A DNA stretch of 64,000 nucleotides from Devosia sp. A16 (GTDB taxonomy: Bacteria; Pseudomonadota; Alphaproteobacteria; Rhizobiales; Devosiaceae): contig NZ_CP012945.1 of the NCBI RefSeq assembly GCF_001402915.1, positions 3,573,501 to 3,637,500 on the forward strand, in the 5' to 3' direction. This document shows positions 55,407 through 64,000 of this stretch, one piece after another; the stretch's first letter is position 1, and each line of letters begins with the position of its first letter. Position numbers and translations under genes: made by a program. The notes beneath the pieces are model-generated. The model did no database searches, was not told where the DNA came from, and saw only the letters and a list, made by a program, of their open reading frames with translations.

Positions 55407-56219
55407 CTATGACGCGTCGATAGCCTGCTTGAGGCTCAGCATGTCGCGCCAGGCGAGCGCCTTGCTGGCCGGGGTGCGCAGCAGGTAGGCCGGGTGCAGC
55501 GTGGCCAGCGCTCGCATCTGATGGCTGTTGATCGTCAGGTCCCGCCATTGGCCGCGCATCCTGGTGATACCGTTCTGGGTCTGGAACAGCGACTTGGTCG
55601 GCACGTTCCCCAGCGTCACCAGGAATTTCGGCGCCACCAGCTCGACCTGCCGCAGCAGGAATGGCGTGCACAGCGCCATCTCCTCGGGCGACGGGTCGCG
55701 GTTGCCCGGCGGCCGCCACGGGACCATGTTGGCGATATAGACCTTGCTGCGGTCGAGCCCGATGGCTGCCAGCATGCGGTCGAGCAGTTGCCCGGCGCGC
55801 CCGACGAACGGTTTGCCCTGCAGATCCTCCTGCTCGCCGGGGCCTTCACCCACCAGCATGATCTCGGCCTCCGGATTGCCGTCGGCGAACACCAGCTGCG
55901 TGGCGCGCTTCTTCAAGAGGCACCCTTCGTAGGCGTTCATCACCGCGCGCAACTCGTCGAGCGTCTGCGCGGCGGCGGCGAGCGCGGTGGTTTCGGTGGG
56001 GTCGGATGTCAGCGAAACCGCGGCAGGGGCCGCCAGGGTGACGGCCGTCGTCGCGGCCGGCGTCTCGGCGGCGGGCATCGGCCGCGCCCGCGAGGGCGCC
56101 ACCGACGCGGCGAAGCGATCGACCGGCTCTTCGCCGACGGCGAAATCGACCCCGACGGCGCGATACCAGTCGAGCGCCGCCCGGGCTTCGGCGTTATTTA
56201 GCGGTCGATTTTCGGACAT
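55407..56219 (-). CDS. Family 4-like uracil-DNA glycosylase
   Basis: A 270-residue protein. After a Pro/Ala-rich lead of about 80 residues comes the glycosylase: GEGPGEQED (124-132), [13 protein letters not shown], and the second motif [10 protein letters not shown] (241-250). It removes uracil from DNA. Of the four Fe-S cysteines of classical family 4, Cys100 and Cys184 have counterparts, but the first (position of Glu/Tyr before GC) and third (VPW in place of KC) are absent. The ATG at 56219 is chosen. It is divergent from the ETF-QO gene by 43 bases. Confidence 0.88.
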   Translation of the reverse strand: MSENRPLNNAEARAALDWYRAVGVDFAVGEEPVDRFAASVAPSRARPMPAAETPAATTAVTLAAPAAVSLTSDPTETTALAAAAQTLDELRAVMNAYEGCLLKKRATQLVFADGNPEAEIMLVGEGPGEQEDLQGKPFVGRAGQLLDRMLAAIGLDRSKVYIANMVPWRPPGNRDPSPEEMALCTPFLLRQVELVAPKFLVTLGNVPTKSLFQTQNGITRMRGQWRDLTINSHQMRALATLHPAYLLRTPASKALAWRDMLSLKQAIDAS

Positions 56220-56262
56220 GGGTTCTGTTATGTCACAGCCCGCTTTCTCCCGCCATCCGTGA

Positions 56263-57927
56263 ATGGACCTGACCGTGGCCGATGCCGGCAATCGCGAGAT
56301 TCTCGAAACCGACGTGCTGATCGTCGGGGCCGGTCCTGCGGGCCTCAGCGCTGCCATCCGGCTCAAGCAGGTGGCCCCGCAACTGTCGGTGACAGTAGTG
56401 GAAAAGTCCGCGGAACTCGGTGGTCACATCATCTCCGGCGCGGTGATGAACCCGGTGGGCCTGGATGCGCTGCTGCCCGGCTGGCGCGACCTGGGCGCCC
56501 CGGTGGGACCGGCAGTCACGCGCGACACCTTCCACTTTCTCACCGCCTCGGCCGACCTGCCGTTGCCGAACCTGATGATCCCGCCGCAGATGAAGACCGA
56601 GGGGGCGGTGATCGTCAGCCTCGGCGAACTGGTGAAATGGCTCGGCGAACAGGCGCAGGCGCTTGGCGTCGACATCTTCCCGATGACCGCCGCGGTAGAT
56701 GTGCTGACCGGCGAAGGCGGTCGGGTCGAAGGCATCATCACCGGCGATCTGGGGGTCGATCATGCCGGCAATCCCAAATCGACCTACGCCGCAGGCATCG
56801 GCCTCAGGGCCAGGTACACCCTGATCGGCGAGGGCGCGCGCGGCTCGCTCGCCCGGCAGCTGATCAATCAATTCGGCCTCGCCGAAAGCCATGACCCGCA
56901 GCTCTACGGGCTCGGTCTCAAGGAAGTCTGGGAGATTGCGCCGGAACGGCACGAGGCCGGACGCGTCGACCACTATCTCGGCTTTCCCCTCGACAACGCC
57001 TCGCCCGGCGGCGGCTTCGCTTACCATGCGGCCGGCAACAGGCTCTATCTCGGCCTTGCGGTGCACTTGGGCTACAGCGATCCGACGCTCTCCCCGTTCG
57101 ATGAGTTCCAGCGCTTCAAGACCCATCCGTCGATCGCCCGCCTGCTCGAAGGGGGGCGCCGGCTGAGCTACGGAGCCCGGGCGATGACGTCGGGCGGGCT
57201 GCAGTCCATTCCCGACCTGGCCTTCCCCGGCGGCGCGCTGATCGGTTGCGCTGCCGGCTTCATGAACGTGCCGGCGCTGAAAGCCATTCACAACGCCATC
57301 CGCTCCGGCATGGTGGTAGCCGACCGAGTGGCGGCGGCGATTGCCGAGGGCCGGGCGCACGACACGCTCGAGGGCTTGAACGACGGTGTGCTGGCAACCG
57401 GCATCGGCGACGAGCTGCGGCCGGTGCGCAACGTCAAACCCTTCTGGTCGCGCTTCGGCACGGGCTTGGGCGTGCTGCTGGGTGGTTTCGACATGTGGTG
57501 CGAGGCGCTCTTCCGCTTCTCTCCGTTCGGCACGCTGCGGCACGGCAAGGCGGATTACCTGAAGCTGCGGCCGATCGCCGAGGTGACGCCACGCGTCTAC
57601 GCGCGGCCGGATGGCGTCACGACCTATGATCGGGCTGCGTCGGTCTACCTCGCCAATCTCAGTCACGACGAGGACCAGCCGGTGCACCTCAAGCTCGCCG
57701 ATCCCGAGCTGCCGGTGCGCGATAACCTGCCGCGCTACGGCGAGCCCGCGCCGCTCTATTGCCCGGCCGGGGTCTATGAAATGGCAGAGGAAGGCGGCGC
57801 GCCGGTGTTCCGCATCCACGCCGCCAACTGCGTCCACTGCAAGACCTGCGACATCAAGGACCCGGCTCAGAACATCACCTGGGTGCCGCCGGAGGGCGGT
57901 TCGGGACCCAACTATTCAGGGATGTGA
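56263..57927 (+). CDS. Electron transfer flavoprotein-ubiquinone oxidoreductase
   Basis: A 554-residue membrane-associated FAD and [4Fe-4S] enzyme. The FAD-binding GAGPAGLSAAIRL is at about 22-34. Four cysteines bind the cluster: about Cys500 in YCPAGVYE and Cys523, Cys526, Cys529 in NCVHCKTCDIKDP. It transfers electrons from acyl-CoA and amino-acid dehydrogenases via ETF to ubiquinone. The C-terminus GGSGPNYSGM is complete. It feeds the same quinone pool as the oxidase components encoded elsewhere in this window. Confidence 0.97.
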   Translation: MDLTVADAGNREILETDVLIVGAGPAGLSAAIRLKQVAPQLSVTVVEKSAELGGHIISGAVMNPVGLDALLPGWRDLGAPVGPAVTRDTFHFLTASADLPLPNLMIPPQMKTEGAVIVSLGELVKWLGEQAQALGVDIFPMTAAVDVLTGEGGRVEGIITGDLGVDHAGNPKSTYAAGIGLRARYTLIGEGARGSLARQLINQFGLAESHDPQLYGLGLKEVWEIAPERHEAGRVDHYLGFPLDNASPGGGFAYHAAGNRLYLGLAVHLGYSDPTLSPFDEFQRFKTHPSIARLLEGGRRLSYGARAMTSGGLQSIPDLAFPGGALIGCAAGFMNVPALKAIHNAIRSGMVVADRVAAAIAEGRAHDTLEGLNDGVLATGIGDELRPVRNVKPFWSRFGTGLGVLLGGFDMWCEALFRFSPFGTLRHGKADYLKLRPIAEVTPRVYARPDGVTTYDRAASVYLANLSHDEDQPVHLKLADPELPVRDNLPRYGEPAPLYCPAGVYEMAEEGGAPVFRIHAANCVHCKTCDIKDPAQNITWVPPEGGSGPNYSGM

Positions 57928-57950
57928 GCGGCATCGAACGATCCACCGCC

Positions 57951-57976
57951 GTCATTCCCGCCTTCGCTGGGATGAC
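57951..57976. repeat. Single family B half-element
   Basis: GTCATTCCCGC-CTTC-GCTGGGATGAC is a 26-base imperfect palindrome like one arm of the family B elements. It lies 24 bases after the ETF-QO stop. Confidence 0.5.
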
Positions 57977-58134
57977 GCCGGTGGGTGGGCGCCGATGCCA
58001 TGGAAGACAGAGTCATCTCACGTCAGGCCAATCCTCACTTCATCGTGCCTGCCTCTTGCGGCGCAGTCGCAAAATCGCCCATGTTTCTTGGGCTAGTCAG
58101 CCGCCTAAAACCCTCCTCGGAGATATCGAGCCTC

Positions 58135-59874
58135 GTGACCCACAAAGCCCGTCTCGCGTCCGGCGTCCTTCTCGCCGCGGCACTTACCATCGGCGGCGCC
58201 GCGGCGCTCGAATCGAGCGCGGCGTTCCCGCTGATGGACCAGAGCGTCACCGGCAGCTATCTGGCCGGCCGGCAGGCGCTCTCGGACCTGAGGACCGACG
58301 AGGCGGCACGCTATTTCCGCATCGCCGCCGAGGGTGACTGGGACAATCCGATCATCGTCGAGCGCAGCTTTATCGCCTATGCCGCCAATGGCCAGGTGAC
58401 CGACGCCGCACGCGTCGCCAAGCACCTGCTGGAGCTCAGCGCGCCGAATGATCTGGCGAGCCTGGTCATCGGCACCGAAGCGGTCAAGCAGCGCCGCTAC
58501 GCCGCCGCGGCCAAGGAACTCGAAAATGTCGGCGGCGATACTTTTGCCGGGATCACCGGCGGCCTGCTGCGCGCCTGGGCGCTGGTCGGCGAGGGCAAGC
58601 CGGCCGAGGCAGACAAGGTGCTCGACGAAGTGGGGCAGGGCGGGCTCGAGGATTTCCTGGTCTTCCACCGGGCGCTGATGGCCGATGTCGAAGGCGACAG
58701 CAAGAAGGCTCTGGAATACGCCGCCAAGGCCTACGAGGCTGATCCTTATGTGGCCCGCATCGTCGAGGCCTATTCACGCATGCTGGGCAATGCCGGCCGC
58801 TTCGACGAGGCCGAGAAGGTCATTGCCAAATTCGAGGCGCAGGGGCTCGACCATCCGCTGGTGAGCGTCGTCAAGGCCAAGATCGACAACAAGCAGCGCC
58901 CTGGCGTGTTCGCGGGCGATATCCAGGCCGGCGCCGCCGAGATGTTCCATTCGGTGGGCGTGGCGCTGGCCCGCGAGGGCAGCCCCGACGTGTCGGCGGT
59001 GTTCCTGCAACTGGGCATGTATCTGGATCCAAGGGCCGACGTGATCGACCTCGTCTATGGCCAACTGCTCGATGGCGCCGGACAGCACGAGGCTGCCAAT
59101 GCCATCTACGATCAGCTGCCGGCGGATTCGCCGATGAAGCCGATGGCGGTGGTGCGGGTCGCCGAAAACCTCAGCGCCACCGGGAACCGTGACGAGGCTT
59201 TGCGCCGGCTCGGCAATATCGTCGCCTCCAACCCGCATGACCTTGAAGCGTTGTCGGTGCTGGGTGACATGCAGCGCGCGGCGCAGAAATATGCCGAGGC
59301 CGCCGACACCTACACCAAGGCGTTGGGCGTGGCGGGCGGCGATGCTCCGGGCGACTGGCGCTTCTATTATGTTCGCGGCATCGCCTACGAACGCAACAAG
59401 CAGTGGGACAAGGCTGAGGTCGATTTCAAGCGCGCCCTCGAACTGAACCCCGACCAGCCGCAGGTGCTCAATTATCTCGGCTATAGCTGGGTCGATCAGG
59501 GCGTGAACCTGATGCCGGCACTCGACATGATCCAGAAGGCGGTCGCTGCTTCGCCCAATGACGGGTACATCATCGACAGCCTCGGCTGGGCCTATTTCCG
59601 GCTGGGCCGCTTCGACGAAGCCGTGCAGCAGCTCGAAACGGCCGTGCAGCTCCGTTCGACCGATCCCGAGATCAACGACCACCTCGGTGACGCCTATTGG
59701 CGCGCCGGCCGCAAGCTCGAGGCGAGGTTCCAGTGGAACATCGCTGCCGCGGTCGACCAGGAAGGCGCCGTCAAGGAGCGGGTGGCGAAGAAACTTGCCG
59801 GGGGGCTCGATGCTGTGTCGCCGGCCCCCGATGCGGGCCCGGTGGCGGAAGGTCAGGCGGCGCCCGCGCAGTAG
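58135..59874 (+). CDS. TPR-repeat protein with signal peptide
   Basis: A 579-residue protein starting at a GTG in my choice, giving a signal peptide ending in GGAAALES. The remaining length consists of tetratricopeptide helices: YFRIAAEGDWDNP, AKAYEADPYVARIVEAYSRML, and at the end YVRGIAYERNKQWDKAEVDF, NYLGYSWVDQ and LGDAYWRAGRKLEA. It is probably periplasmic or exported and serves as a protein-binding scaffold. Its neighbour ispE starts one base after its stop. An ATG at 58081 would add 18 residues; the frame is open to 57985. Confidence 0.82.
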   Translation: MTHKARLASGVLLAAALTIGGAAALESSAAFPLMDQSVTGSYLAGRQALSDLRTDEAARYFRIAAEGDWDNPIIVERSFIAYAANGQVTDAARVAKHLLELSAPNDLASLVIGTEAVKQRRYAAAAKELENVGGDTFAGITGGLLRAWALVGEGKPAEADKVLDEVGQGGLEDFLVFHRALMADVEGDSKKALEYAAKAYEADPYVARIVEAYSRMLGNAGRFDEAEKVIAKFEAQGLDHPLVSVVKAKIDNKQRPGVFAGDIQAGAAEMFHSVGVALAREGSPDVSAVFLQLGMYLDPRADVIDLVYGQLLDGAGQHEAANAIYDQLPADSPMKPMAVVRVAENLSATGNRDEALRRLGNIVASNPHDLEALSVLGDMQRAAQKYAEAADTYTKALGVAGGDAPGDWRFYYVRGIAYERNKQWDKAEVDFKRALELNPDQPQVLNYLGYSWVDQGVNLMPALDMIQKAVAASPNDGYIIDSLGWAYFRLGRFDEAVQQLETAVQLRSTDPEINDHLGDAYWRAGRKLEARFQWNIAAAVDQEGAVKERVAKKLAGGLDAVSPAPDAGPVAEGQAAPAQ

Positions 59875-59875
59875 C

Positions 59876-60751
59876 ATGCTGCAGGGCGCGCTTTCCGAGG
59901 CGGCTCCCGCCAAGGTCAATCTCGCATTGCATGTCACCGGCCGCCGCGCCGATGGCTACCATGAGCTCGAAAGCCTCGTGGTGTTCGTCGACGTCGCCGA
60001 CGAGGTGACGGCGCATCCGGCCAAGGGCGATCGCCTGCGGGTCACCGGGCCGTTCGCCGCTGCGGCCGGAGGCGGCGATTCCAACCTGGTGATGCGGGCG
60101 GTGAAGGCGTTCCGCGCCCGCTGGCCGGATCGCCTGCCCGAGGGCCTGGATGTTGCGCTGACCAAGAACCTGCCGGTTGCGGCGGGCATCGGTGGCGGTT
60201 CCGCCGACGCGGCCGCCATGCTGCGGCTGCTGGCCGGGATGGCCGGCGGCGATTTCAGCTTCACCGAGCTCAGCGCATTGGCGCTGAGCCTGGGCGCCGA
60301 CGTGCCCATATGCCTCTTGTCGCAGCCCGCCGAGGTGCGCGGCGTCGGCGAGATCATTCACCCGCTGCGCGGCTTTCCGGCGACCCATCTGGTGCTGGTG
60401 AACCCGTTGATCCCGGTGGTCACCGCCGACGTCTTCCGCCGCCTGGAGCAGCGCACCAACCCACCGATGCCGCCCTTGCCATCGCCATTGACGCGCCCGG
60501 CGCAGCTTGGGCTGTGGCTCGCCGAAACGCGCAACGACCTCGAGCCGGCGGCCATTGCGCTGGTGCCTGAGATCGGCGAGTTGCTGCGCCAGATGCGCGT
60601 GCTCGATGGCTGTGCGCTGGCGCGGATGTCAGGGTCGGGCGGCACGGTGTTCGGGCTGTTCGGCTCTGCGGCACAGGCGCACCAGGCGGCGCACGACATG
60701 CGGGCCAAATACCCGCAGTTCTGGGTCGCCGCAGCCCCGGTGGTCGCCTGA
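59876..60751 (+). CDS. ispE: 4-diphosphocytidyl-2-C-methyl-D-erythritol kinase
   Basis: A 291-residue GHMP kinase. The start PAKVNLALHVTGRRADGYHE, the ATP-binding GIGGGSADAAAML (about 103-115) and RMSGSGGTVFGLF near the end are diagnostic. It phosphorylates the 2-OH of CDP-methylerythritol in the MEP isoprenoid pathway. The next isoprenoid gene in the window, the polyprenyl synthase, uses products of this pathway. Confidence 0.96.
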   Translation: MLQGALSEAAPAKVNLALHVTGRRADGYHELESLVVFVDVADEVTAHPAKGDRLRVTGPFAAAAGGGDSNLVMRAVKAFRARWPDRLPEGLDVALTKNLPVAAGIGGGSADAAAMLRLLAGMAGGDFSFTELSALALSLGADVPICLLSQPAEVRGVGEIIHPLRGFPATHLVLVNPLIPVVTADVFRRLEQRTNPPMPPLPSPLTRPAQLGLWLAETRNDLEPAAIALVPEIGELLRQMRVLDGCALARMSGSGGTVFGLFGSAAQAHQAAHDMRAKYPQFWVAAAPVVA

Positions 60752-60756
60752 AACGA

Positions 60757-60780
60757 CAACGGCCCCCGTAGGGGCCGCTG
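60757..60780. terminator. Bidirectional hairpin between ispE and the second Omp gene
   Basis: CGGCCCC-CGTA-GGGGCCG is a perfect 7-base stem with a tetraloop. The T-tract is poor on both sides (GTTGTCGTTTC on the minus strand). Confidence 0.55.
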
Positions 60781-60801
60781 CAACACTTGCTGATGTAGAA
60801 A

Positions 60802-61470
60802 TCAGAAGTGGAAGTTCACGCCAGCGGTGAGGCTGTGGGCAGTGATGCTCGAGTCGGAAACGAACGGCGAAGGAATGAAATCATATTCCTGCGAGCCGTA
60901 GTCGCTGTAGCGGTATTCGAGCTTGGCGGACACATTGTCCGCAACCATTGCTTCGATGCCGGCGCCGACCGTCCAGCCGACATGGGTCTGCGTGTCATCG
61001 AGCACGCCGAACAGTTCGCTGGTAGTGTTGAGGGCCGCCACACCGGCCGTCGCATAGAGCAGGATCGCGTCGAAGGTCACGCCGGCACGGGCGCGCAACG
61101 AAGCTTCCCAGTTGACCTGGCGTTCGATGAAGCCGGTCTCGTCGAGGTCGCTGGTCACATCGCCGAGCGACACGTCACCTTCGATACCAAGCACGAAGGT
61201 ATCCATCTGCCAGTTGTAACCGGCCTGGGCGCCGAGCAGCCAGCCGTCGATGGAGTAGGTCCCGGTGGGGCCGGGCTGCGGCACCAGCTCCCAGTCAACG
61301 TCGCCGCTGACCCAGCCGATATGACCGCCGACATAGGCGCCGGTCCAGTCGCCCGTCGCTACCGGCACGGCTACCGCCGGCTCATCAACAATCAGGTCAG
61401 CAGCGTTGGCGGCGCCGGCGGCGCTCAACAGCAGAACGCTGGCGAATGCAATCTTGGTCTTTGTCCACAT
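60802..61470 (-). CDS. Omp25/31-like outer membrane beta-barrel protein
   Basis: A 222-residue protein with a signal peptide ending ANAAD, then LIVDEPAVAVPVATGDWTG and YVGGHIGW, as in the paralogue at 51958-52689. The end LTAGVNFHF has the terminal Phe. GGAGCTCC precedes the ATG at 61470. The role is presumed structural or porin-like. Confidence 0.92.
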   Translation of the reverse strand: MWTKTKIAFASVLLLSAAGAANAADLIVDEPAVAVPVATGDWTGAYVGGHIGWVSGDVDWELVPQPGPTGTYSIDGWLLGAQAGYNWQMDTFVLGIEGDVSLGDVTSDLDETGFIERQVNWEASLRARAGVTFDAILLYATAGVAALNTTSELFGVLDDTQTHVGWTVGAGIEAMVADNVSAKLEYRYSDYGSQEYDFIPSPFVSDSSITAHSLTAGVNFHF

Positions 61471-61623
61471 CGAGGAGCTCCCTAGTCGATGCGCACGGAA
61501 TACGGGCGCGAACGCTTGGAGTCTAATCAATTGTGGTGTGATACAGAAATTCCTGTGGCGGAATGTTGCAGCGCCGCCACAAATCGGGCGAGGGCGCGGC
61601 GACGCGCTAGCCGTTCATAAGTG

Positions 61624-62643
61624 TTAATACGCGCGAGAGACTGTAACTTCGGCAATATCGCCCAGCAGCGACTTCATCTCGCTCGGCGGCAACTGCTTGA
61701 GGGACTCGCGGGCGCGCCGGGCATGGGAGATTGCCCGCTCGATGGTGCGGCCCAGCGTGTCGTAGCGATCGAACACCGCCAGCACCTGCCGCAGCTCTGC
61801 CGCCCCGGCATCGACATTGCCCAGCGCGGCGACAATGGTCTCGCGCTCGGCGGCCGTCGCCTGCTGCAGCGCCAGGATCACCGGCAGGGTCATCTTGCCC
61901 TCGCGCAGATCGTCGCCGGTATTCTTGCCCAGCGTGCCGGCCTCACCGCGATAGTCGAGCACGTCGTCGACCAGTTGGAAGGCGAACCCGAGTTCACGGC
62001 CATAAAGGCGCAATGCCTCGCGGCCGGCTGCATCGGCGCCGCCGGCCATGGCGCCCACCTCGGTCGCCGCCTCGAACAGCGTGGCGGTCTTGGCGCCGAT
62101 CACTTCGTCGTAGTCGGCGGCGCTGGCGGTGAGGTCGCGCGTCTTGGCGAGCTGCAGCACTTCGCCTTCGGCGATGATCGTCGCGGCCTGCGAGATCACC
62201 TTGAGGGCAGCAATATTGCCGGTGTCGACCATCATCATGAAGGCCTGCCCGAGCAGGAAGTCGCCGACCAGCACACTGGCCTGGTTGCCCCACTTCATCC
62301 GGGCGGCGGCGCGGCCGCGGCGCATGTCGCTCTCATCGACCACGTCATCATGCAGCAGCGTCGCATTGTGCATGAACTCGACCGCGGCGGCGAAGTTGAC
62401 CTCGCTGCCATTGGCTTTGCCGAACAGCATGGCGGCCGCGATGGTCAGCATGGGCCTGAGCCGCTTGCCGCCGGCATCGATCAGGTAGCGCGCCACTTCC
62501 GGCACCAGCTCGACGTGCGAGCTGGCTTTGGCGAGGATCATCGCATTGACCCGGTCCATGCCGGGGCGCGTGGCGTCGAGCAGCCGGTCGAGCGCGCCGG
62601 CGCTGGTCATCGCCTCGTTTGCCGCTGCCGCCGATAAAGCCAT
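61624..62643 (-). CDS. ispB: Polyprenyl diphosphate synthase (long-chain)
   Basis: A 339-residue trans-prenyltransferase. The first aspartate-rich motif is LLHDDVVDESD and the second is FQLVDDVLDYRG; AAAVEFMHNATLLH and GGKRLRPML are also typical. It makes the octaprenyl or decaprenyl chain for ubiquinone. The chain length cannot be told from sequence. It is divergent from the methyltransferase gene by 70 bases. Confidence 0.94.
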   Translation of the reverse strand: MALSAAAANEAMTSAGALDRLLDATRPGMDRVNAMILAKASSHVELVPEVARYLIDAGGKRLRPMLTIAAAMLFGKANGSEVNFAAAVEFMHNATLLHDDVVDESDMRRGRAAARMKWGNQASVLVGDFLLGQAFMMMVDTGNIAALKVISQAATIIAEGEVLQLAKTRDLTASAADYDEVIGAKTATLFEAATEVGAMAGGADAAGREALRLYGRELGFAFQLVDDVLDYRGEAGTLGKNTGDDLREGKMTLPVILALQQATAAERETIVAALGNVDAGAAELRQVLAVFDRYDTLGRTIERAISHARRARESLKQLPPSEMKSLLGDIAEVTVSRAY

Positions 62644-62713
62644 GAAATCCCCGGTTTGAGCTACGCATCCGGCCCCCTATAGTCGGGGGCCTGCGAACTG
62701 TCGCGATGGTGCG

Positions 62714-63505
62714 ATGTCCCTAGACGAAGCCACTGATCTTGTAAAACAACAAACGCTGACGCGCGACGCCTTTTTGGGTGGTCGCCTCACCGTGTCGCAG
62801 CCTGAAAAAGGGTTTCGCGCCGGGCTCGACTCGGTGCTGCTCGGGGCGGCCGTGAACCCGGCGGCGCGCAGCCTGCTCGATCTGGGGGCGGGCGTCGGCA
62901 CCGCGGCGCTGGTGGCAATGGCCGAACTGCCGCAGCTCGAAACGACATTGGTCGAGGCCGATCCCGCAATGGTGGCGCTTTCCGCCCACAACGCTCTCGC
63001 CAACGGCATGGCCGGGCGCACCAGGGTGTTGGCGCTCGACCTGACGGCGCCGGGCAAGGCCCGCGCCTCCGCCGGCCTTGCCGCCGATCATTTCAGTGCC
63101 GTCATCGCCAACCCGCCCTTCTTCGATCCGGCGCGCGGCTCGGCGCCTTCGAAGGCCAGAGCCGGCGCGCGGCATATGGAGGAGGGGGGCCTCGACGCCT
63201 GGGTGAAAACCGCAGCGACCCACGCGGCGCCGGGCGGCGAGGTGATCTTCATCCACGTCGCCGAGGTGCTGCCCCAGCTGCTGGCGGCCTTTACCCGACG
63301 CTTCGGCGCGGTCAGCGTGTTGCCGCTGTTGCCGCTGTTGCCGCGCGAGGGCGAGCCGGCCAGCCGGGTGCTGGTCCGCGGCATCAAGGGATCGCGCGCG
63401 CCCTTTGTGCTGCTTGGCGCGCGCGTGCTGCACGAGGCTGTCGGGCGCGGCTTCCGTCCCGAGTTCGATGCGATCTTCCGCGGCACGGCGCGTCTCATCT
63501 GGTAA
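62714..63505 (+). CDS. TrmN6-like SAM-dependent methyltransferase
   Basis: A 263-residue methyltransferase. The SAM-binding loop is LDLGAGVGTAALVAM, the catalytic N6-adenine-type motif is NPPFF, and VSQPEKGFRAGLDSVLLGAAV near the start is typical for the YfiC/TrmN6 group, which methylates A37 of tRNA1-Val. The exact target is not proven. The S49 peptidase gene follows 50 bases downstream. Confidence 0.88.
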   Translation: MSLDEATDLVKQQTLTRDAFLGGRLTVSQPEKGFRAGLDSVLLGAAVNPAARSLLDLGAGVGTAALVAMAELPQLETTLVEADPAMVALSAHNALANGMAGRTRVLALDLTAPGKARASAGLAADHFSAVIANPPFFDPARGSAPSKARAGARHMEEGGLDAWVKTAATHAAPGGEVIFIHVAEVLPQLLAAFTRRFGAVSVLPLLPLLPREGEPASRVLVRGIKGSRAPFVLLGARVLHEAVGRGFRPEFDAIFRGTARLIW

Positions 63506-63555
63506 TCCCGGCAGCGGGCACATACATGTGCCCGGTCGAAAAACGAGGGCGTCAC

Positions 63556-64000
63556 ATGGGTTTGCGGTCCTGGATGAAGCGCAGGATGGGGCAGGGTGGC
63601 CCGGTGGTCCCCGTGGTCCGCCTGCACGGCGTCATCGCCGCCGACCATCGGCCCGGGCGGCTGAACATCGAAGCCGTCGCCCCGCTGCTGAAGCGTGCCT
63701 TCGCCGTGAAGTCGGCGCCAGCGGTTGCCGTCGTCGTCAACTCACCCGGCGGCTCGGCCGTGCAGTCGCGGCTGATCTCCAAGCGCATCCGCGATCTTGC
63801 CGATGAGCACCATAAGCCGGTGCTTGTGTTCGTCGAGGACGCCGCGGCATCGGGTGGCTATTTCATCGCCACGGCCGGCGACGAGATCATTGCCGATCCA
63901 TCGTCGATCGTCGGCTCGATCGGGGTGATCTTTGCCGGCTTCGGTTTCGTCGAAACGCTGAAGAAGCTGGGCGTCGATCGCCGCGTGCATACGGCCGGTC
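63556..64000 (+). CDS. S49 family serine peptidase, N-terminal part (cut by window end)
   Basis: The frame starts at an ATG at 63556 and is open to the window end (148 codons). NSPGGSAVQSRLI contains the oxyanion loop and EDAAASGGYFIATAGDEI contains the nucleophilic serine of the SppA/SohB peptidases; the SIVGSIGVIFAGF segment follows. No signal anchor is seen at the start, as in SohB-like short forms. It cleaves signal-peptide or membrane-protein fragments. It is probably in the same unit as the methyltransferase. Confidence 0.88.
   Translation, partial: MGLRSWMKRRMGQGGPVVPVVRLHGVIAADHRPGRLNIEAVAPLLKRAFAVKSAPAVAVVVNSPGGSAVQSRLISKRIRDLADEHHKPVLVFVEDAAASGGYFIATAGDEIIADPSSIVGSIGVIFAGFGFVETLKKLGVDRRVHTAG

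Overview
The window is GC-rich chromosomal DNA from an alphaproteobacterium. Gene content points to the Hyphomicrobiales (Rhizobiales): a ctaC-ctaD-ctaB-coxF-ctaG-ctaE cytochrome oxidase cluster, a split F-type ATPase locus (atpI-B-E-F'-F) without atpHAGDC beside it, an IalB-like periplasmic protein, Omp25/31-type beta-barrels, a DUF1127 protein, the CcrM methyltransferase with CtrA boxes, and a GAAC-N7-GAAC SOS box. A Devosia-like genus is my guess from the overall look; no marker gene here proves it. Sixty-three genes are called: 61 look intact or are cut only by the window edges, one call is an interrupted gene, and one small protein is less certain. I saw no tRNA, rRNA, CRISPR array, prophage or complete insertion sequence.

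Layout. 1-8.6 kb: end of gshA, an ArsR-MFS pair, a DrrAB-like ABC exporter divergent from a MarR regulator, a LysR regulator divergent from a DUF1127 protein, a ChaC-like gamma-glutamylcyclotransferase and IalB. 9-16 kb: terminal oxidase structural and assembly genes, ended by a clear terminator, then a PPOX-type flavoprotein, DUF983 and SURF1. 16-25 kb: thrC, an M16 peptidase, a GNAT acetyltransferase, a membrane GGDEF/EAL protein, YqgE, a DsbD-domain protein, a peroxiredoxin and a lipoprotein. 25-30 kb: tandem glycine riboswitch and gcvT-gcvH-gcvPA-gcvPB. 30-40 kb: hydrolase, ICMT-like methyltransferase, ATP synthase Fo genes, smc, a DsbA-like protein and a DUF721/DciA-like protein. 40-45.6 kb: mutY, ccrM, rnhB, an SOS-boxed radical SAM gene and a frameshifted VOC gene. 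46-57 kb: glyS, DUF2207-LemA, two tiny conserved-looking proteins, moaB, an Omp, MFS, nucleoside hydrolase and uracil-DNA glycosylase. 57-64 kb: ETF-QO, a TPR protein, ispE, a second Omp, a polyprenyl synthase, a TrmN6-like methyltransferase and the start of an S49 peptidase.

Themes. Energy metabolism dominates (oxidase, its haem and copper assembly factors, Fo, ETF-QO, quinone side-chain synthesis). A second theme is genome maintenance and cell cycle (smc, mutY, udg, ccrM, rnhB, the radical SAM gene). The strongest regulatory signals are a perfect TTAA-N7-TTAA CtrA box before ccrM, a perfect SOS box before the radical SAM gene, a palindrome plus apparently leaderless promoter before marR, a near-consensus promoter before atpI, and the glycine riboswitch.

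The accessory signal is repetitive. Two families of inverted-repeat elements without coding capacity fill many intergenic gaps. Family A has G/C-rich arms up to 41 bp; family B has 26-bp arms based on GTCATCCCTGCGAAAGCAGG. One A copy forms the apparent 5' end of the DUF2207 reading frame, another abuts rnhB, another lies inside the gcv operon, and a B-like copy contains the marR stop codon. I did not find a clear new multi-gene defence or biosynthetic system.
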